From Agrococcus sp. ProA11 (lineage in GTDB: Bacteria > Actinomycetota > Actinomycetes > Actinomycetales > Microbacteriaceae), in contig NZ_CP156989.1 in NCBI RefSeq assembly GCF_039880525.1, positions 1,798,001-1,862,000 on the forward strand: DNA of 64,000 nucleotides. Reading direction: 5' to 3'. How positions within the stretch are numbered: the first letter of the stretch is position 1; each line of letters begins with the position of its first letter. The notes beneath the pieces are model-generated. The model was not told where the DNA came from. It searched no databases and worked only from the letters and a program-made list of their open reading frames with translations. The position numbers were made by a program, and so were the translations under genes. This document shows positions 8,834 through 18,873 of the stretch, piece by piece.

Positions 8834-9312
8834 GTCGCCACCACCTGCCTGGCGGCCGAGATGGCGGCGTCCGGGTCGTGCTTGGCGGCGCGGCGGAACG
8901 ACGACGGGTAGTACTGCGAGACCGCGCCCTCGACGGAGGGGAGGTCGGCCTCACCGAGGTCGCGCAGCGTCATGACCTCCGCCACGACGCCGGTCGACTC
9001 GTGCGCGAAGAAGCGCAGCACCAGGCTGAGCCGCTGTGCCAGCTCGCGCGGGCCGAGGTCGCCGGCCGCGTGCTCGGCAGCGACCTCATCGATCAGGCCC
9101 AGGTACTTCTCCTTCACGCTGCGCACGTCGATCGGCACGGGCGGCGGCGGCGGCGGCTCGAGGATGCCGCGCGGCCGCGTCCACAGCCAGCCGAAGGCGT
9201 AGGCGGCGACGACGAGCAGGATCGCGCTCGCGCCCAGCACCCACCACGGGCCGTAGCCGAACGGCCCGTAGGTGTCGGGCGCTGGCAGCAGCGCGAGGTC
9301 AGCGGCGCGCAC
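8824..9312 (-). CDS. small membrane protein of the MoxR/DUF58/VWA operon (DUF4381-like)
   Basis: A 162-residue protein with one transmembrane segment (about 25-46), a Pro-rich linker (EPPPPPPVP) and a helical cytoplasmic domain. It sits between DUF58 and the VWA genes, the place where DUF4381-type proteins sit in Bat-like operons; the family call rests on position and layout more than on sequence. GTG at 9312 starts inside the end of the DUF58 gene (14-base overlap), so the two are probably translationally coupled. Confidence 0.7.
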   Translation of the reverse strand: MRAADLALLPAPDTYGPFGYGPWWVLGASAILLVVAAYAFGWLWTRPRGILEPPPPPPVPIDVRSVKEKYLGLIDEVAAEHAAGDLGPRELAQRLSLVLRFFAHESTGVVAEVMTLRDLGEADLPSVEGAVSQYYPSSFRRAAKHDPDAAISAARQVVATWM

Positions 9313-10186
9313 GGCGGTGCCTCTCGAGCAGCGTGAAGAGCGCGGCGATCGTGGTGGTCGACGATGCGATGCGGGTGGATGCGATGCCGAGGGAGCGGAG
9401 CCCGGCTTCGAGCCGCGCGCGCCGCTCGGCGCTCGCGCCGTCGAAGGCGCGGCGCAGGCCGCGATCGCGGCGCAGGAACGCGGGCAGCCCGACGCCGGTG
9501 TCGACGCCGACGAGCTCGCGGTGGTCGCCCGCGCGCGCCATCAGATCGGCGTCGCCGACCGACACCCACAGCACCTCGTGCCGTGCGTGCAGGCGGCCGA
9601 GGTGCACGTCGAGGTCGTGCGTGTAGGCGAGGTCGTCGGCGATCACGATGATGAGCGAGCGCCGGCGCATCCGTCGCACCGCATGCTCGAGCACCGCCTC
9701 CAGGTCGGAGTGCGGACCGTCGACGGCGATCGCCTCGTGGATGCGCCGCAGCATGCGCTCGAGGTGCGCCTCGGAGCCGCCCTCCTGCATGTCCTGCCGC
9801 CGCTCCCGGTCGCCCATGAGCAGGGCGACGCGGTCGCCGTGGCGCGTCGCCAGGTAGCCGAGGATGCCCGCGGCGAGGATCGCGAGCTCGCGCTTCGACT
9901 CCCCCGACTCCGCCGTCGCCGCCATGTTGCGGCCGGAGTCGACGACCAGTAGCACGTTGTGCTGGCGGGAGGCGATGTAGCGCTTGACGAGCGGCACGTG
10001 GCTGCGCGCGGTGGCCTTCCAGTCGATGTCCTTGACATCGTCGCCCGGCTGGTACTCGCGGAGGTCGTCGAAGTCGTGGCTGCGGCCGTGGTGGATGGAC
10101 GCGTACTCGCCGTCGAGCAGCTCGAGGGTGCGACGATGCGCGTGAATCGACATGGTCGTCTTCACCTTGCGCAGCCGCCGCTCCAT
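9299..10186 (-). CDS. DUF58 domain protein (first copy)
   Basis: A 295-residue soluble DUF58 protein. The conserved core is REYQPGDDVKDIDWKATARSH (about residues 45-65), followed by a VWA-like fold (NVLLVVDSGRNM, SLIIVIADDLA). DUF58 proteins accompany MoxR ATPases and are thought to be their partners. ATG at 10186 follows an AGGA sequence next to the MoxR stop, eight bases upstream. Unlike the second DUF58 protein of this window (26153-27331), it has no transmembrane segments. Confidence 0.88.
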   Translation of the reverse strand: MERRLRKVKTTMSIHAHRRTLELLDGEYASIHHGRSHDFDDLREYQPGDDVKDIDWKATARSHVPLVKRYIASRQHNVLLVVDSGRNMAATAESGESKRELAILAAGILGYLATRHGDRVALLMGDRERRQDMQEGGSEAHLERMLRRIHEAIAVDGPHSDLEAVLEHAVRRMRRRSLIIVIADDLAYTHDLDVHLGRLHARHEVLWVSVGDADLMARAGDHRELVGVDTGVGLPAFLRRDRGLRRAFDGASAERRARLEAGLRSLGIASTRIASSTTTIAALFTLLERHRRARR

Positions 10187-10194
10187 GGCGAGTC

Positions 10195-11202
<1,008 letters not shown>

Positions 11203-11266
11203 GCGTTGCTCCTTGGGCTCGATCGCCGCGGGCGCCGCGGCTGGGTCTGACTGGCTCTCGCCTCGG

Positions 11267-12526
11267 TCACGGTATCTGCTCGTCCACGGTGGCCGCTGTG
11301 GAGTCACTGCTGACGGGCGCGGCGCGTGTCGCCATGACTGCCGCGATGACGATGATGGCGATCACCGGCAGCATCGAGAGGTTCAGCCCGGCATACCCGA
11401 CCAGGCCGAGCACCGGGCCGGCGAGCGCGCCCGCGGATGCGCCTGCGAGCCCCATGAAGAGGTCGCTGCGGCCCTGCAGTGCGGGCCGCAGATCGGCGGG
11501 CACGGCACCGGCGACGACGGTCGATCCCGCGACGGTCACCGCGCTCCAGCCGAGGCCGAGCAGCGCCAGCGGGATCGGTGCCAGGCCGGAGTCGAGCGCC
11601 ACGCCCGAGAGCACGGCAGCGGTGAGCATGGCGGCTCCGGCGATGACCACGCTGCGTCCGCCGATCCGGTCGGTCAACCAGCCGAAGACCGGCGAGAGCG
11701 CGTACATGCCGGCGGTGTGCGCGCTCATCGTGAGCCCGATCATCGGCAAGCCGTGGCCGTCGTGGCCGAGATGCACGGGGGTGAGCGCCATCACGCCGAC
11801 CATCACCGCTTGGCCGCCGGCGATCGTGATGACCGCGGCGAGGGCGCGCGGATGCTGCAGCAGGCGCAGGCGCGGGATGGCGCGGTCGGTCGGCGCGACC
11901 ATGCCGCGTGCCGTCAGCAGCGGGTCGGGTCGGAGCCCCGCCCAGAGCATCACGGCAGCGAGGACGAGCGTCGCCGCGGAGATGAGGTAGGCGCCCACGA
12001 GGTGCGGCAGGCCGAGTGCGGTGCCGAGCGCATCGCCCGCGGGGATCAGGTTCGGCCCGACGATGACGCCGATCGTGGTCATCCACACCACGAGCGAGAG
12101 GTCGCGGCCGCGGCGCTTGGGCGACGACAGGTCCGTGGCGGCGAAGCGCGACTGCAGGTTGATGGCCATGCTCGCGCCGAGGATGGCGAAGCCCGGCAGC
12201 ACGATCAGCGCGCTGTTCAGTGATCCGCCGACCACGAGCGTGATGGCCCCCAGCAGCGCGATGAGGGCGCCGGTGGTGAGCGAGATGCGGCGCCCGCGGC
12301 GGTCGGCGAGCCGCGCGAGCGGCACGGCGAGCAGCGCACCGCCGAGCGTCAGCATGGTGGCGGCGAGACCGGCGAGGGCGGGATCGCCCGTCACCTGCTC
12401 GACCAGCAGCGAACCGACGCCGAGCGCGACGCCGTTCGACAGGCCGCCCAGCGCCTGCCCGGCGGAGAGCACGGCGAGCGTGCGCCGCTGCACGGCACGG
12501 ACGTCGACGTCGGACACCGCCGTCAT
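11267..12526 (-). CDS. MFS transporter
   Basis: A 419-residue protein with about twelve transmembrane segments and the MFS motif A-like loop [13 protein letters not shown] between segments 2 and 3; a second such loop ([13 protein letters not shown]) opens the C-terminal half. This is the layout of drug or metabolite efflux carriers. The last residues are polar. ATG at 12526 lies 38 bases after ispG and may be co-transcribed with it. Substrate unknown. Confidence 0.85.
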   Translation of the reverse strand: MTAVSDVDVRAVQRRTLAVLSAGQALGGLSNGVALGVGSLLVEQVTGDPALAGLAATMLTLGGALLAVPLARLADRRGRRISLTTGALIALLGAITLVVGGSLNSALIVLPGFAILGASMAINLQSRFAATDLSSPKRRGRDLSLVVWMTTIGVIVGPNLIPAGDALGTALGLPHLVGAYLISAATLVLAAVMLWAGLRPDPLLTARGMVAPTDRAIPRLRLLQHPRALAAVITIAGGQAVMVGVMALTPVHLGHDGHGLPMIGLTMSAHTAGMYALSPVFGWLTDRIGGRSVVIAGAAMLTAAVLSGVALDSGLAPIPLALLGLGWSAVTVAGSTVVAGAVPADLRPALQGRSDLFMGLAGASAGALAGPVLGLVGYAGLNLSMLPVIAIIVIAAVMATRAAPVSSDSTAATVDEQIP

Positions 12527-12564
12527 GCGCGCATCATCGCGCCGGTTCCGCTCGCCACGCCCGG

Positions 12565-13707
12565 TCAGGCCGTGACGATCTCGGCCTCGCCCGAGGGCAG
12601 GCCCTCCTCGTCGGCGATGCGACGCGCCTCTTCGATGAGCGTGGCGACGATATCGGCCTCCGGCACCGTCTTGACGACCTCGCCCTTGATGAAGATCTGC
12701 CCCTTGCCGTTGCCGGAGGCGACGCCGAGGTCGGCCTCGCGAGCCTCGCCCGGTCCGTTCACGACGCAGCCCATGACCGCGACGCGCAGCGGCACCTGCA
12801 CGTCCTTGAGGCCCTCGGTGACGGCATCCGCCAGTGAGTACACGTCGACCTGTGCGCGGCCGCACGACGGGCAGGAGACGATCTCGAGCTTGCGCTCGCG
12901 CAGGTTGAGCGACTGCAGGATCTGCATGCCCACCTTGATCTCCTCCACCGGCGGTGCCGAGAGGGAGACGCGAATCGTGTCGCCGATGCCCTCGGCCAGC
13001 AGGATGCCGAACGCGGTCGCCGACTTGATGGTGCCCTGGAACGCGGGCCCGGCCTCGGTGACGCCGAGGTGCAGCGGCCAATCGCCGCGCTCCGCCAGCA
13101 TCCGGTAGGTCTTCACCATCACCACCGGGTCGTTGTGCTTGACCGAGATCTTGAAGTCGTGGAAGTCGTGCTCCTCGAACAGGCTCGCCTCCCAGACTGC
13201 AGACTCGACGAGCGCCTCGGGCGTCGCCTTGCCGTACTTCTCCAGCAGGCGCGGGTCGAGGCTGCCGGCGTTCACGCCGATGCGCAGCGACGTGCCCGCG
13301 TCCTTCGCGGCCTTCGCGATCTCGCCGACCTTGTCGTCGAACTTGCGGATGTTGCCGGGGTTCACGCGCACTGCGGCGCAGCCCGCGTCGATCGCCTGGA
13401 AGACGTACTTGGGCTGGAAGTGGATGTCGGCGATGACCGGGATCTGGCTCTTCTTCGCGATGATGTGCAGCACATCGGCGTCGTCCTGGCTCGGCACGGC
13501 GACGCGCACGATGTCGCATCCCGTGGCCGTCAGCTCGGCGATCTGCTGCAGGGTCGCGTTGATGTCGGTGGTCTTCGTCGTGGTCATCGACTGCACCGAC
13601 ACCGGTGCGTCGCCGCCGACGAGCACCTTGCCGACCTTGATCTGTCGGCTCTTGCGGCGGGGCGCGAGCGTGAGGGGCTCGGGCTTGCCGAGGTTGATGG
13701 CTGCCAT
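12565..13707 (-). CDS. ispG: 4-hydroxy-3-methylbut-2-en-1-yl diphosphate synthase (flavodoxin)
   Basis: The iron-sulfur enzyme of the MEP isoprenoid pathway that converts MEcPP to HMBPP. The 380 residues match the family: [16 protein letters not shown] near the N terminus, TIM-barrel strands, and the C-terminal 4Fe-4S ligands in SCPSCGR and [11 protein letters not shown]. The ATG at 13707 follows a leaderless-type promoter. dxr (17.1-18.3 kb), another MEP gene, and the protease gene rip1 are close by, an arrangement shared with other actinobacteria. Confidence 0.97.
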   Translation of the reverse strand: MAAINLGKPEPLTLAPRRKSRQIKVGKVLVGGDAPVSVQSMTTTKTTDINATLQQIAELTATGCDIVRVAVPSQDDADVLHIIAKKSQIPVIADIHFQPKYVFQAIDAGCAAVRVNPGNIRKFDDKVGEIAKAAKDAGTSLRIGVNAGSLDPRLLEKYGKATPEALVESAVWEASLFEEHDFHDFKISVKHNDPVVMVKTYRMLAERGDWPLHLGVTEAGPAFQGTIKSATAFGILLAEGIGDTIRVSLSAPPVEEIKVGMQILQSLNLRERKLEIVSCPSCGRAQVDVYSLADAVTEGLKDVQVPLRVAVMGCVVNGPGEAREADLGVASGNGKGQIFIKGEVVKTVPEADIVATLIEEARRIADEEGLPSGEAEIVTA

Positions 13708-13713
13708 GCCCCC

Positions 13714-13719
13714 AGCCTA
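13714..13719 (-). promoter_or_regulatory. -10 element of leaderless ispG (TAGGCT)
   Basis: TAGGCT, six bases (GGGGGC), then ATG at 13707. No Shine-Dalgarno sequence. Confidence 0.6.
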
Positions 13720-13833
13720 CGCGGCCCCCGCCTCCGCCCGCCGTGTTCGTCGACCGGGCCTGTGGTGCGGCGGCCGGAATACTCGCTTGCCACGCCACAG
13801 GGCCGGTTGACGGACGGGCGTCGGCAGGGCTGG

Positions 13834-13839
13834 CAGGAT
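13834..13839 (+). promoter_or_regulatory. -10 element of the leaderless RNase HI gene (CAGGAT)
   Basis: CAGGAT, six bases, then the GTG at 13846. The spacing equals that of neighbouring leaderless genes. Confidence 0.5.
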
Positions 13840-13845
13840 CGTCGG

Positions 13846-14916
13846 GTGATCACCGCAGCGGCAGACGGCTCCTCCCTCGGCAACCCTGGCCCGACCGGCT
13901 GGGGCTGGTACATCGACGACGAGCGCTGGGCAGCGGGCGGGCAGCGGCAGGGCACGAACAACATCGGCGAGCTGTCGGCGGTCATCGACCTGCTGCAGCA
14001 GACCGGCGACGTCGACGAGCTGTTGATCCTGTGCGATAGCAAGTACGTCATCGACTCGATCACGAAGTGGATGCCGGGCTGGAAGCGCAAGGGCTGGAAG
14101 AAGGCCGACGGCAAGCCGGTGCTCAACCGCGAGCTGATGCAGGAGCTCGACAAGCTGATGTCGGCGCGGCGGGCGGCGGGCGGCGCCGTGCGCTTCGAGT
14201 GGGTGAAGGGGCACGCGGGGCATCCGCTGAACGAGGCGGCCGATCGGCTGGCGAACGGCGCCGCGGTCGCGTACCAGCGGGGTGCGGTGCCGGATGCGGG
14301 GCCGGGGTTCTCGGCGGATGCGGTGGCCGGGCTCTCGGCGGATGCGGCGGCGGGCTCGGCCGATGTGGTCTCGAGACGGCCGGCTGCGCCGGCCTCCTCG
14401 ACCGACGGCGGCGCCGCACCCGACCCGCAGGTCGAGGAGCGCTCGGCCGCAGGCCGATCGCGTCACAAGACCGCATCCGCCCCGCACGCGCAGGTCGAGG
14501 AGCGCTCGGTCGCAGGCCGATCGCATCACGAGACCGCATCCGACCCAGACCTCTTCGACGGCTTCGACTTCCTGGCCGACGAGCCGGTCGAGGCCGAGGC
14601 GGTGCGGCTGGAGCGCGCGCTGCTCACCGACGAGGTGCGCTCCGACCCGGCGTCGGTGGCGGCGCTGCTGCATCCGCAGTGGGAGGAGATCGGCGCATCC
14701 GGCAGGCGCTGGAGCCGCGAGGAGCTCCTCGCCGAGATCGCTCCCCTGCCCCAGCCGGTCGAGCTCGAGCTGCTGTCGACCCACGAGCTCTCGCACGACG
14801 CGTGCCTGCTGGTCTGGCGATCCGTCGGCGACGCACCGGCCCTCCGCAGCTCGCTGTGGGAGCGCTCCGGCACCCGGTGGCTGCAGCGCTTCCACCAGGG
14901 CACGCGCGAGGCGTAG
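13846..14916 (+). CDS. ribonuclease HI fused to a DUF4440-like domain
   Basis: A 356-residue fusion. Residues 1-145 are RNase HI, which cuts the RNA of RNA-DNA hybrids: catalytic acidic residues in ITAAADGSSLGNPGPTGW (Asp), NNIGELSAVIDLL (Glu), LCDSKYVIDS (Asp) and GHAGHPLNEAADRLA (His and Asp). Residues about 245-355 resemble a DUF4440/SnoaL-type domain. The linker (about 146-240) is unusual: it is encoded largely by three copies of a dispersed palindromic repeat, read in both orientations. The start is GTG at 13846; the frame runs upstream to 13069 but only as the antisense of ispG. Confidence 0.88.
   Translation: MITAAADGSSLGNPGPTGWGWYIDDERWAAGGQRQGTNNIGELSAVIDLLQQTGDVDELLILCDSKYVIDSITKWMPGWKRKGWKKADGKPVLNRELMQELDKLMSARRAAGGAVRFEWVKGHAGHPLNEAADRLANGAAVAYQRGAVPDAGPGFSADAVAGLSADAAAGSADVVSRRPAAPASSTDGGAAPDPQVEERSAAGRSRHKTASAPHAQVEERSVAGRSHHETASDPDLFDGFDFLADEPVEAEAVRLERALLTDEVRSDPASVAALLHPQWEEIGASGRRWSREELLAEIAPLPQPVELELLSTHELSHDACLLVWRSVGDAPALRSSLWERSGTRWLQRFHQGTREA
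14367..14403. repeat. dispersed palindromic repeat, copy B (inside the RNase HI gene)
   Basis: A full copy in plus orientation with arms GGCCGGC/GCCGGCC, translated as VSRRPAAPASST in the interdomain linker. Confidence 0.85.
14429..14472. repeat. dispersed palindromic repeat, copy C (inverted, inside the RNase HI gene)
   Basis: An inverted copy starting AGGTCGAGGAGCG and ending CACAAGACC, read as QVEERSAAGRSRHKTA. With copy D it forms a 63-bp tandem duplication. Confidence 0.85.
14492..14535. repeat. dispersed palindromic repeat, copy D (inverted, inside the RNase HI gene)
   Basis: Nearly identical to copy C and exactly 63 bases downstream of it, so the reading frame is kept (QVEERSVAGRSHHETA). 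Suggests a local duplication after insertion. Confidence 0.85.
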
Positions 14917-15011
14917 GCGCGGGGCACGCGCGCCGCGCAGGCCGCGCGCCGCGCAGGCCGCCGCGCCACGCGACGCGCACGCGCGCTCCGAATCGAGGAG
15001 ATGTGCCCAGG

Positions 15012-15052
15012 AGAGGACAATGCGTCCTCTGCTCGGCGCAGATCGCGGATCT
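15012..15052. terminator. two adjacent hairpins between convergent genes
   Basis: AGAGGAC-AATGC-GTCCTCT (15012-15030) is followed by AGATC-GCG-GATCT (15040-15052). They lie in the 183-base gap between the RNase HI and rip1 stop codons, a likely termination zone. The rest of the gap is GC-rich low-complexity sequence with no gene. Confidence 0.5.
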
Positions 15053-15099
15053 GTCCTCCGCCGGTGACGCGCCGGGCGCAGCTCGCGGCGGCGGTCGCG

Positions 15100-16428
15100 T
15101 CAGCCGCCGAAGATGCTGACGGGCTTGACGATGTCGGCGTAGATGAGCAGCACGCTCATGACGCCGAGCACCGCCGTGACCGCGAGCGTCACCGGCACCC
15201 ACTTGGCGGTGTCGAGCGGCGTCGCGACCTTGCCGCGCAGCTTCGCCCAGCCCCGTCGCACCGCATCGACGAGCGCACCCAGCACGTGGCCGCCGTCGAG
15301 CGGCATGAGCGGGATGAGGTTGAAGACGAACAGCGCCACGTTCAGGCTCGCCAGCAGCTGCACCATGGCGCTGATGCGCTCGAGGATCGGCACCTGGTCG
15401 AGCGAGGCGATCTCGCCCGCCATGCGCCCGACGCCCACGACCGAGATGGGCCCGTTCGGGTCGCGCTCGCCCGGCCCGAAGGCCGCCTCCGCCACATCCA
15501 CGAGCCGCTGCGGCAGGTTGAGGATGAGCTCGCCCACGCGCGCCACGTTGTCGCCGACCGCTGGCAGCACGGCGCTGAGCGGCTGCTGCTCGACCACGTA
15601 CTGCGGGCCCACGCCGACGAACCCGATCGTCTCGGTGACCGGCTCGCCTCCGGCCTCGACGATCTGCCCGACGTCGTCGATGACGTAGCGCTCGGTCTCG
15701 AGCGGCGTGACCTGCAGCGCCAGCTGCTGCCCGTCCCGCTCCACCACGAACGGAACCCGCTGCCCGGCCAGATCGCGGATCGCGGTCTGGATCGCGGTCC
15801 AGTCATCGACCGGCTGCCCCGCGATCTGCACGATCGTGTCGCCCGGCTCGATGCCCGCCTCGGCGGCGGGCGCCAGCGGATCGTCCGACTCGCACTCGGT
15901 GCGGTCGGCGGATGCGGCGATGACGCACTCGGAGACGCTCGCGATCGTGGTCGACGGCACGGCGATGCCGAAGCCCGAGAGCACGACCCCGTAGAGGACG
16001 ACCGCGATCACCAGGTTCATGAACGGTCCGCCGAGCATGATGATGATGCGCTTCCAGGTCGCGAGGCGCCAGAAGGCCCGCTCCTCCTCGCCGTCGTGGA
16101 TCGTGTCGGCGCTCGAGTCCCGTGCATCCTGCACCAGCGTGTCGAGGAAGCCCGTGGACGCATCCCTCGACTCCCCGCCTGGTCGCAGCGGCGGGAACAT
16201 GCCCGACATGGAGATGTAGCCGCCGAGCGGGATCCACTTCATGCCGTACTCGGTCTCGCCGCGGCGGAACGAGAAGATCGTCGGCCCGAACCCGATCATC
16301 CACTGCCCGACGCGCACGCCGAAGAGCTTCGCGGGCCACAGGTGCCCGAGCTCGTGCAGGCCGATCGAGACGGCAAGGCCGACCACGACGACGAGCACGC
16401 CAACGATGTAGAGGAGAACGGCGTCCAT
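15100..16428 (-). CDS. rip1: site-2 (RseP/Rip1-type) intramembrane zinc metalloprotease
   Basis: A 442-residue M50 peptidase that cuts transmembrane substrates such as anti-sigma factors within the membrane. The zinc motif HELGH is in the first transmembrane segment (about residues 25-29), followed by FGVRVGQWMIGFGP; the second zinc ligand is in NLIPLMPLDGGHV in the C-terminal membrane part. A PDZ domain lies between (about 190-260, GIEPGDTIVQIAGQPV). In mycobacteria rip1 sits between dxr and ispG; here the same genes are near each other but separated by two other genes. Confidence 0.92.
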   Translation of the reverse strand: MDAVLLYIVGVLVVVVGLAVSIGLHELGHLWPAKLFGVRVGQWMIGFGPTIFSFRRGETEYGMKWIPLGGYISMSGMFPPLRPGGESRDASTGFLDTLVQDARDSSADTIHDGEEERAFWRLATWKRIIIMLGGPFMNLVIAVVLYGVVLSGFGIAVPSTTIASVSECVIAASADRTECESDDPLAPAAEAGIEPGDTIVQIAGQPVDDWTAIQTAIRDLAGQRVPFVVERDGQQLALQVTPLETERYVIDDVGQIVEAGGEPVTETIGFVGVGPQYVVEQQPLSAVLPAVGDNVARVGELILNLPQRLVDVAEAAFGPGERDPNGPISVVGVGRMAGEIASLDQVPILERISAMVQLLASLNVALFVFNLIPLMPLDGGHVLGALVDAVRRGWAKLRGKVATPLDTAKWVPVTLAVTAVLGVMSVLLIYADIVKPVSIFGG

Positions 16429-16437
16429 CAGCGGTCA

Positions 16438-16443
16438 AGGCTA
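16438..16443 (-). promoter_or_regulatory. rip1 -10 element (TAGCCT)
   Basis: TAGCCT on the minus strand, nine bases before the rip1 ATG, giving a leader of zero to three bases. It is part of a back-to-back promoter pair with the divergent gene. Confidence 0.5.
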
Positions 16444-16462
16444 ATGCCATAGGCAATGTGCC

Positions 16463-16468
16463 TACGCT
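16463..16468 (+). promoter_or_regulatory. -10 element of the lysozyme-like gene (TACGCT)
   Basis: TACGCT, seven bases, then ATG at 16476. The two divergent promoters share a 47-base gap, so their polymerase sites overlap and the genes may be expressed in a mutually exclusive or co-controlled way. Confidence 0.55.
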
Positions 16469-16475
16469 GGCGAGC

Positions 16476-17096
16476 ATGTCCCCCAGCCCTGCGCGACGCC
16501 CCGCCGCTCGGCGGCCCGCGACGGAGCGCGTGTCTCGCACGGCATCCGACGGACGCGGCATCGTGCTGGGTGCCATCGGGGTGCTGCTGATCGTGGTGCT
16601 GGCGTGGATCGTGACCCGCCCCGCGCCCGACCCGGTCGCGCAGACGGCGCACGTGGAGGGCACGCTGCCCGGCTCGGTCGGCGAGTGGAGCGGGCGGCAG
16701 CTCGAGAACGCGGCCATCGTCATGCAGGCGGGGCGCGACCTTGGGCTGTCGGAGCGCGACGTGCGCATCGGCGTCATGACCGCCATGGGCGAATCGAGCC
16801 TGCGCGTGGTCGACTTCGGCGACGAGGCGGGGCCGGATTCGCGTGGGCTGTTCCAGCAGCGCACCGGGTGGGGCGACTACGAGGTGCGGATGGATGCGTA
16901 CGGCTCGGCCGTGCTCTTCTACCGCGCGCTCGCGCGGCTCGACGGGCGGGAGGGGCTCGCGCCCACGAGGGTCGCGCATGCGGTGCAGATCAACCGGGAT
17001 CCGGAGCACTACGCGAGGTGGTGGGCTGACGCAGGGGATGTGGTGGCGGCGATCGATCGCTCGGGCGCGGTGGTCGTGGTGGAGCCGCGGGCGTAG
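16476..17096 (+). CDS. membrane-anchored lysozyme/transglycosylase-fold protein
   Basis: A 206-residue protein: a basic cytoplasmic N terminus, one transmembrane segment (about 27-46), then an external domain. NAAIVMQAGRDLGLSERDVRIGVMTAMGESSLRV followed by DSRGLFQQRTGWG resembles the helical lysozyme-like domain found in actinobacterial peptidoglycan-associated and phage tail proteins; the Glu in GESSL would be the catalytic acid. This suggests a cell-wall role, not tested. ATG at 16476 follows a leaderless-type promoter. Confidence 0.75.
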   Translation: MSPSPARRPAARRPATERVSRTASDGRGIVLGAIGVLLIVVLAWIVTRPAPDPVAQTAHVEGTLPGSVGEWSGRQLENAAIVMQAGRDLGLSERDVRIGVMTAMGESSLRVVDFGDEAGPDSRGLFQQRTGWGDYEVRMDAYGSAVLFYRALARLDGREGLAPTRVAHAVQINRDPEHYARWWADAGDVVAAIDRSGAVVVVEPRA

Positions 17097-17100
17097 TTCC

Positions 17101-17123
17101 GGTCTCGTGACGCGCGCGGCGGG
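17101..17123. repeat. dispersed palindromic repeat, partial copy E
   Basis: Left half only (GGTCTCGTGACGCGCGC), filling the 27-base gap between two convergent stop codons and ending at the dxr stop. Confidence 0.7.
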
Positions 17124-18263
17124 CTAGCGGTTGACGCCGGCGACCTCGTCGGCGACGCGGCGCGCCCAGCGCTCGGCGGACAGCACGCGCTCGAGCGTCA
17201 GCTCGCCCGGCTCGTGCTGCTCCAGCACCCGCTCGATCGTGGGGATGATGTCGAGGAAGCCGATGTCGCCCCGGTGGAAGGCATGCACCGCCTGCTCGTT
17301 CGCCGCGTTGAACACCGCCGGGTAGGTCGAGCCCAGCCGCCCGACGCGCTTCGCGAGCGCCACCGCCGGGAACGCCTCCTCGTCGAGCGGCTCGAACGTC
17401 CAGCTCGACGCGGTCGTCCAGTCGAGCGGTGCGCCGACGCCCTCGATGCGGTTCGGCCAGTCGAGGCCGAGCGAGAGCGGCAGCCGCATGTCGGGCGGCG
17501 AGGCCTGCACGATCGTCGAGCCGTCCACGAACTCGACCATCGAGTGCACGATCGACTGCGGGTGCACCGTCACGGCGATCCGATCGAACGGCACGTCGAA
17601 CAGCAGGTGCGCCTCGATCACCTCGAGCCCCTTGTTCACCATGGTCGCCGAGTTGGTGGTGACCATCGGCCCCATGTCCCAGGTCGGATGCGCGAGCGCC
17701 GCCGCAGGGGCGACATCGGCCATCCGCTGTCGGCTCCACCCGCGGAACGGGCCACCCGATGCCGTCAGCACGAGCCTGCGCACCTCGCCGTGCGTGCCGG
17801 CGAGCAGGCACTGCGCGATGGCCGAGTGCTCCGAGTCGACCGGCACGATCTGGCCCGGCCGCGCCTTGGCCATCACGAGGTCGCCGCCGGCGATGAGCGA
17901 CTCCTTGTTGGCGAGCGCGAGCGTGCGACCGGCGTCGAGGGCGGCGAGCGTCGGCGCGAGGCCGACGGAGCCGGTGATGCCGTTGACGACCACATCGCAC
18001 TCGACGGACTCGATCATCGTGACCGCGGCGTCCGCACCGAGCGCCGCCTCGCCGCCGAACTCCGACTGCTGCGCCTCGAGCCCGGCGCGATCGCTGCCGG
18101 CGACGAGGCCGACGACCTGGAAGCGGTCGGGGTTCGCGCGGATCACGTCGAGCGTCTGCACGCCGATGGAGCCGGTGGAGCCGAGCAGCATGACGCGGCG
18201 GCGGCCGGGAGCGTCGCGGGCGTCGGCTGCCGGGCCGCTCGCGGATGCCTGTGCGGTGCTCAT
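17124..18263 (-). CDS. dxr: 1-deoxy-D-xylulose 5-phosphate reductoisomerase
   Basis: Makes 2-C-methyl-D-erythritol 4-phosphate with NADPH, the committed MEP-pathway step. The 379 residues include the nucleotide-binding [16 protein letters not shown] near residue 25, [12 protein letters not shown], the metal/substrate region [25 protein letters not shown] and [30 protein letters not shown] at 18263 overlaps the upstream OsmC stop (ATGA), so dxr is expressed behind osmC. Confidence 0.97.
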   Translation of the reverse strand: MSTAQASASGPAADARDAPGRRRVMLLGSTGSIGVQTLDVIRANPDRFQVVGLVAGSDRAGLEAQQSEFGGEAALGADAAVTMIESVECDVVVNGITGSVGLAPTLAALDAGRTLALANKESLIAGGDLVMAKARPGQIVPVDSEHSAIAQCLLAGTHGEVRRLVLTASGGPFRGWSRQRMADVAPAAALAHPTWDMGPMVTTNSATMVNKGLEVIEAHLLFDVPFDRIAVTVHPQSIVHSMVEFVDGSTIVQASPPDMRLPLSLGLDWPNRIEGVGAPLDWTTASSWTFEPLDEEAFPAVALAKRVGRLGSTYPAVFNAANEQAVHAFHRGDIGFLDIIPTIERVLEQHEPGELTLERVLSAERWARRVADEVAGVNR

Positions 18264-18760
18264 GTGTGGGCCTCCCCCGCGGCGACGGTCTCGCCGTCCG
18301 CGACGATCGTGGGGGCGTGCAGCACCGGGAAGTTCACCGAGGATGCGATGAAGCAGTCGGTGCCGGCCTGCACGTGCGCGTCCAGCGCATCCGCCGCCTG
18401 CGACGCATCCGCGATCGTCACCACCGGCCGCAGCACGACGCGGGTGAAGCGGCCGCCCGTGCCCGCCGTCTCCATCGTGCCGATCGCGCTGTCGCTGTAG
18501 GCGGTCACGACGATGCCGCGGCTGGCCGCCTGGTGCAGGTAGCTGAGCATGTGGCACTGCGCGAGCGCGGTCACCAGCAGCTGCTCGGGATTGTGCCGCG
18601 CGGCGTCGCCGCGGAAGGTCTTGTCGGCGGAGCCCAGGATGTCGGGCAGCCCCTCGATGCGGACCACGTGATCGCGCGTGTACGAGCGGTAGGTGGCGGT
18701 GCCCGCTTCGCCCGCTCCGGTCCATTCCACCTCGACGGTGTACGCGTGCTGCATCGGCAT
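18260..18760 (-). CDS. OsmC/Ohr family protein
   Basis: A 166-residue OsmC-fold protein, a thiol peroxidase family that detoxifies organic hydroperoxides. Two conserved cysteines are visible, in [15 protein letters not shown] and [14 protein letters not shown]. The preceding sequence has the [19 protein letters not shown] region of the YhfA/OsmC group. It starts a two-gene unit with dxr; the MEP pathway has redox-sensitive iron-sulfur enzymes, so linkage with a peroxide-defence protein may be meaningful, though this is inference. Confidence 0.88.
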   Translation of the reverse strand: MPMQHAYTVEVEWTGAGEAGTATYRSYTRDHVVRIEGLPDILGSADKTFRGDAARHNPEQLLVTALAQCHMLSYLHQAASRGIVVTAYSDSAIGTMETAGTGGRFTRVVLRPVVTIADASQAADALDAHVQAGTDCFIASSVNFPVLHAPTIVADGETVAAGEAHT

Positions 18761-18766
18761 GCAGCC

Positions 18767-18772
18767 AGCCTA
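18767..18772 (-). promoter_or_regulatory. -10 element of the leaderless osmC-dxr mRNA (TAGGCT)
   Basis: TAGGCT, six bases, then ATG at 18760; no Shine-Dalgarno sequence. Confidence 0.6.
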
Positions 18773-18861
18773 GGCGTGAGCGGCTGCGAGCGGCGCGGAC
18801 GGGCGGGCGGCACCGACGACTCGCCATCGCCGTCGGCTGTCGGGAAGCATCCCGCTCGGCG

Positions 18862-18867
18862 TAGGAT
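18862..18867 (+). promoter_or_regulatory. -10 element of the leaderless aminotransferase mRNA (TAGGAT)
   Basis: TAGGAT, six bases, then ATG at 18874; no Shine-Dalgarno sequence. Confidence 0.6.
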
Positions 18868-18873
18868 TCGAGC

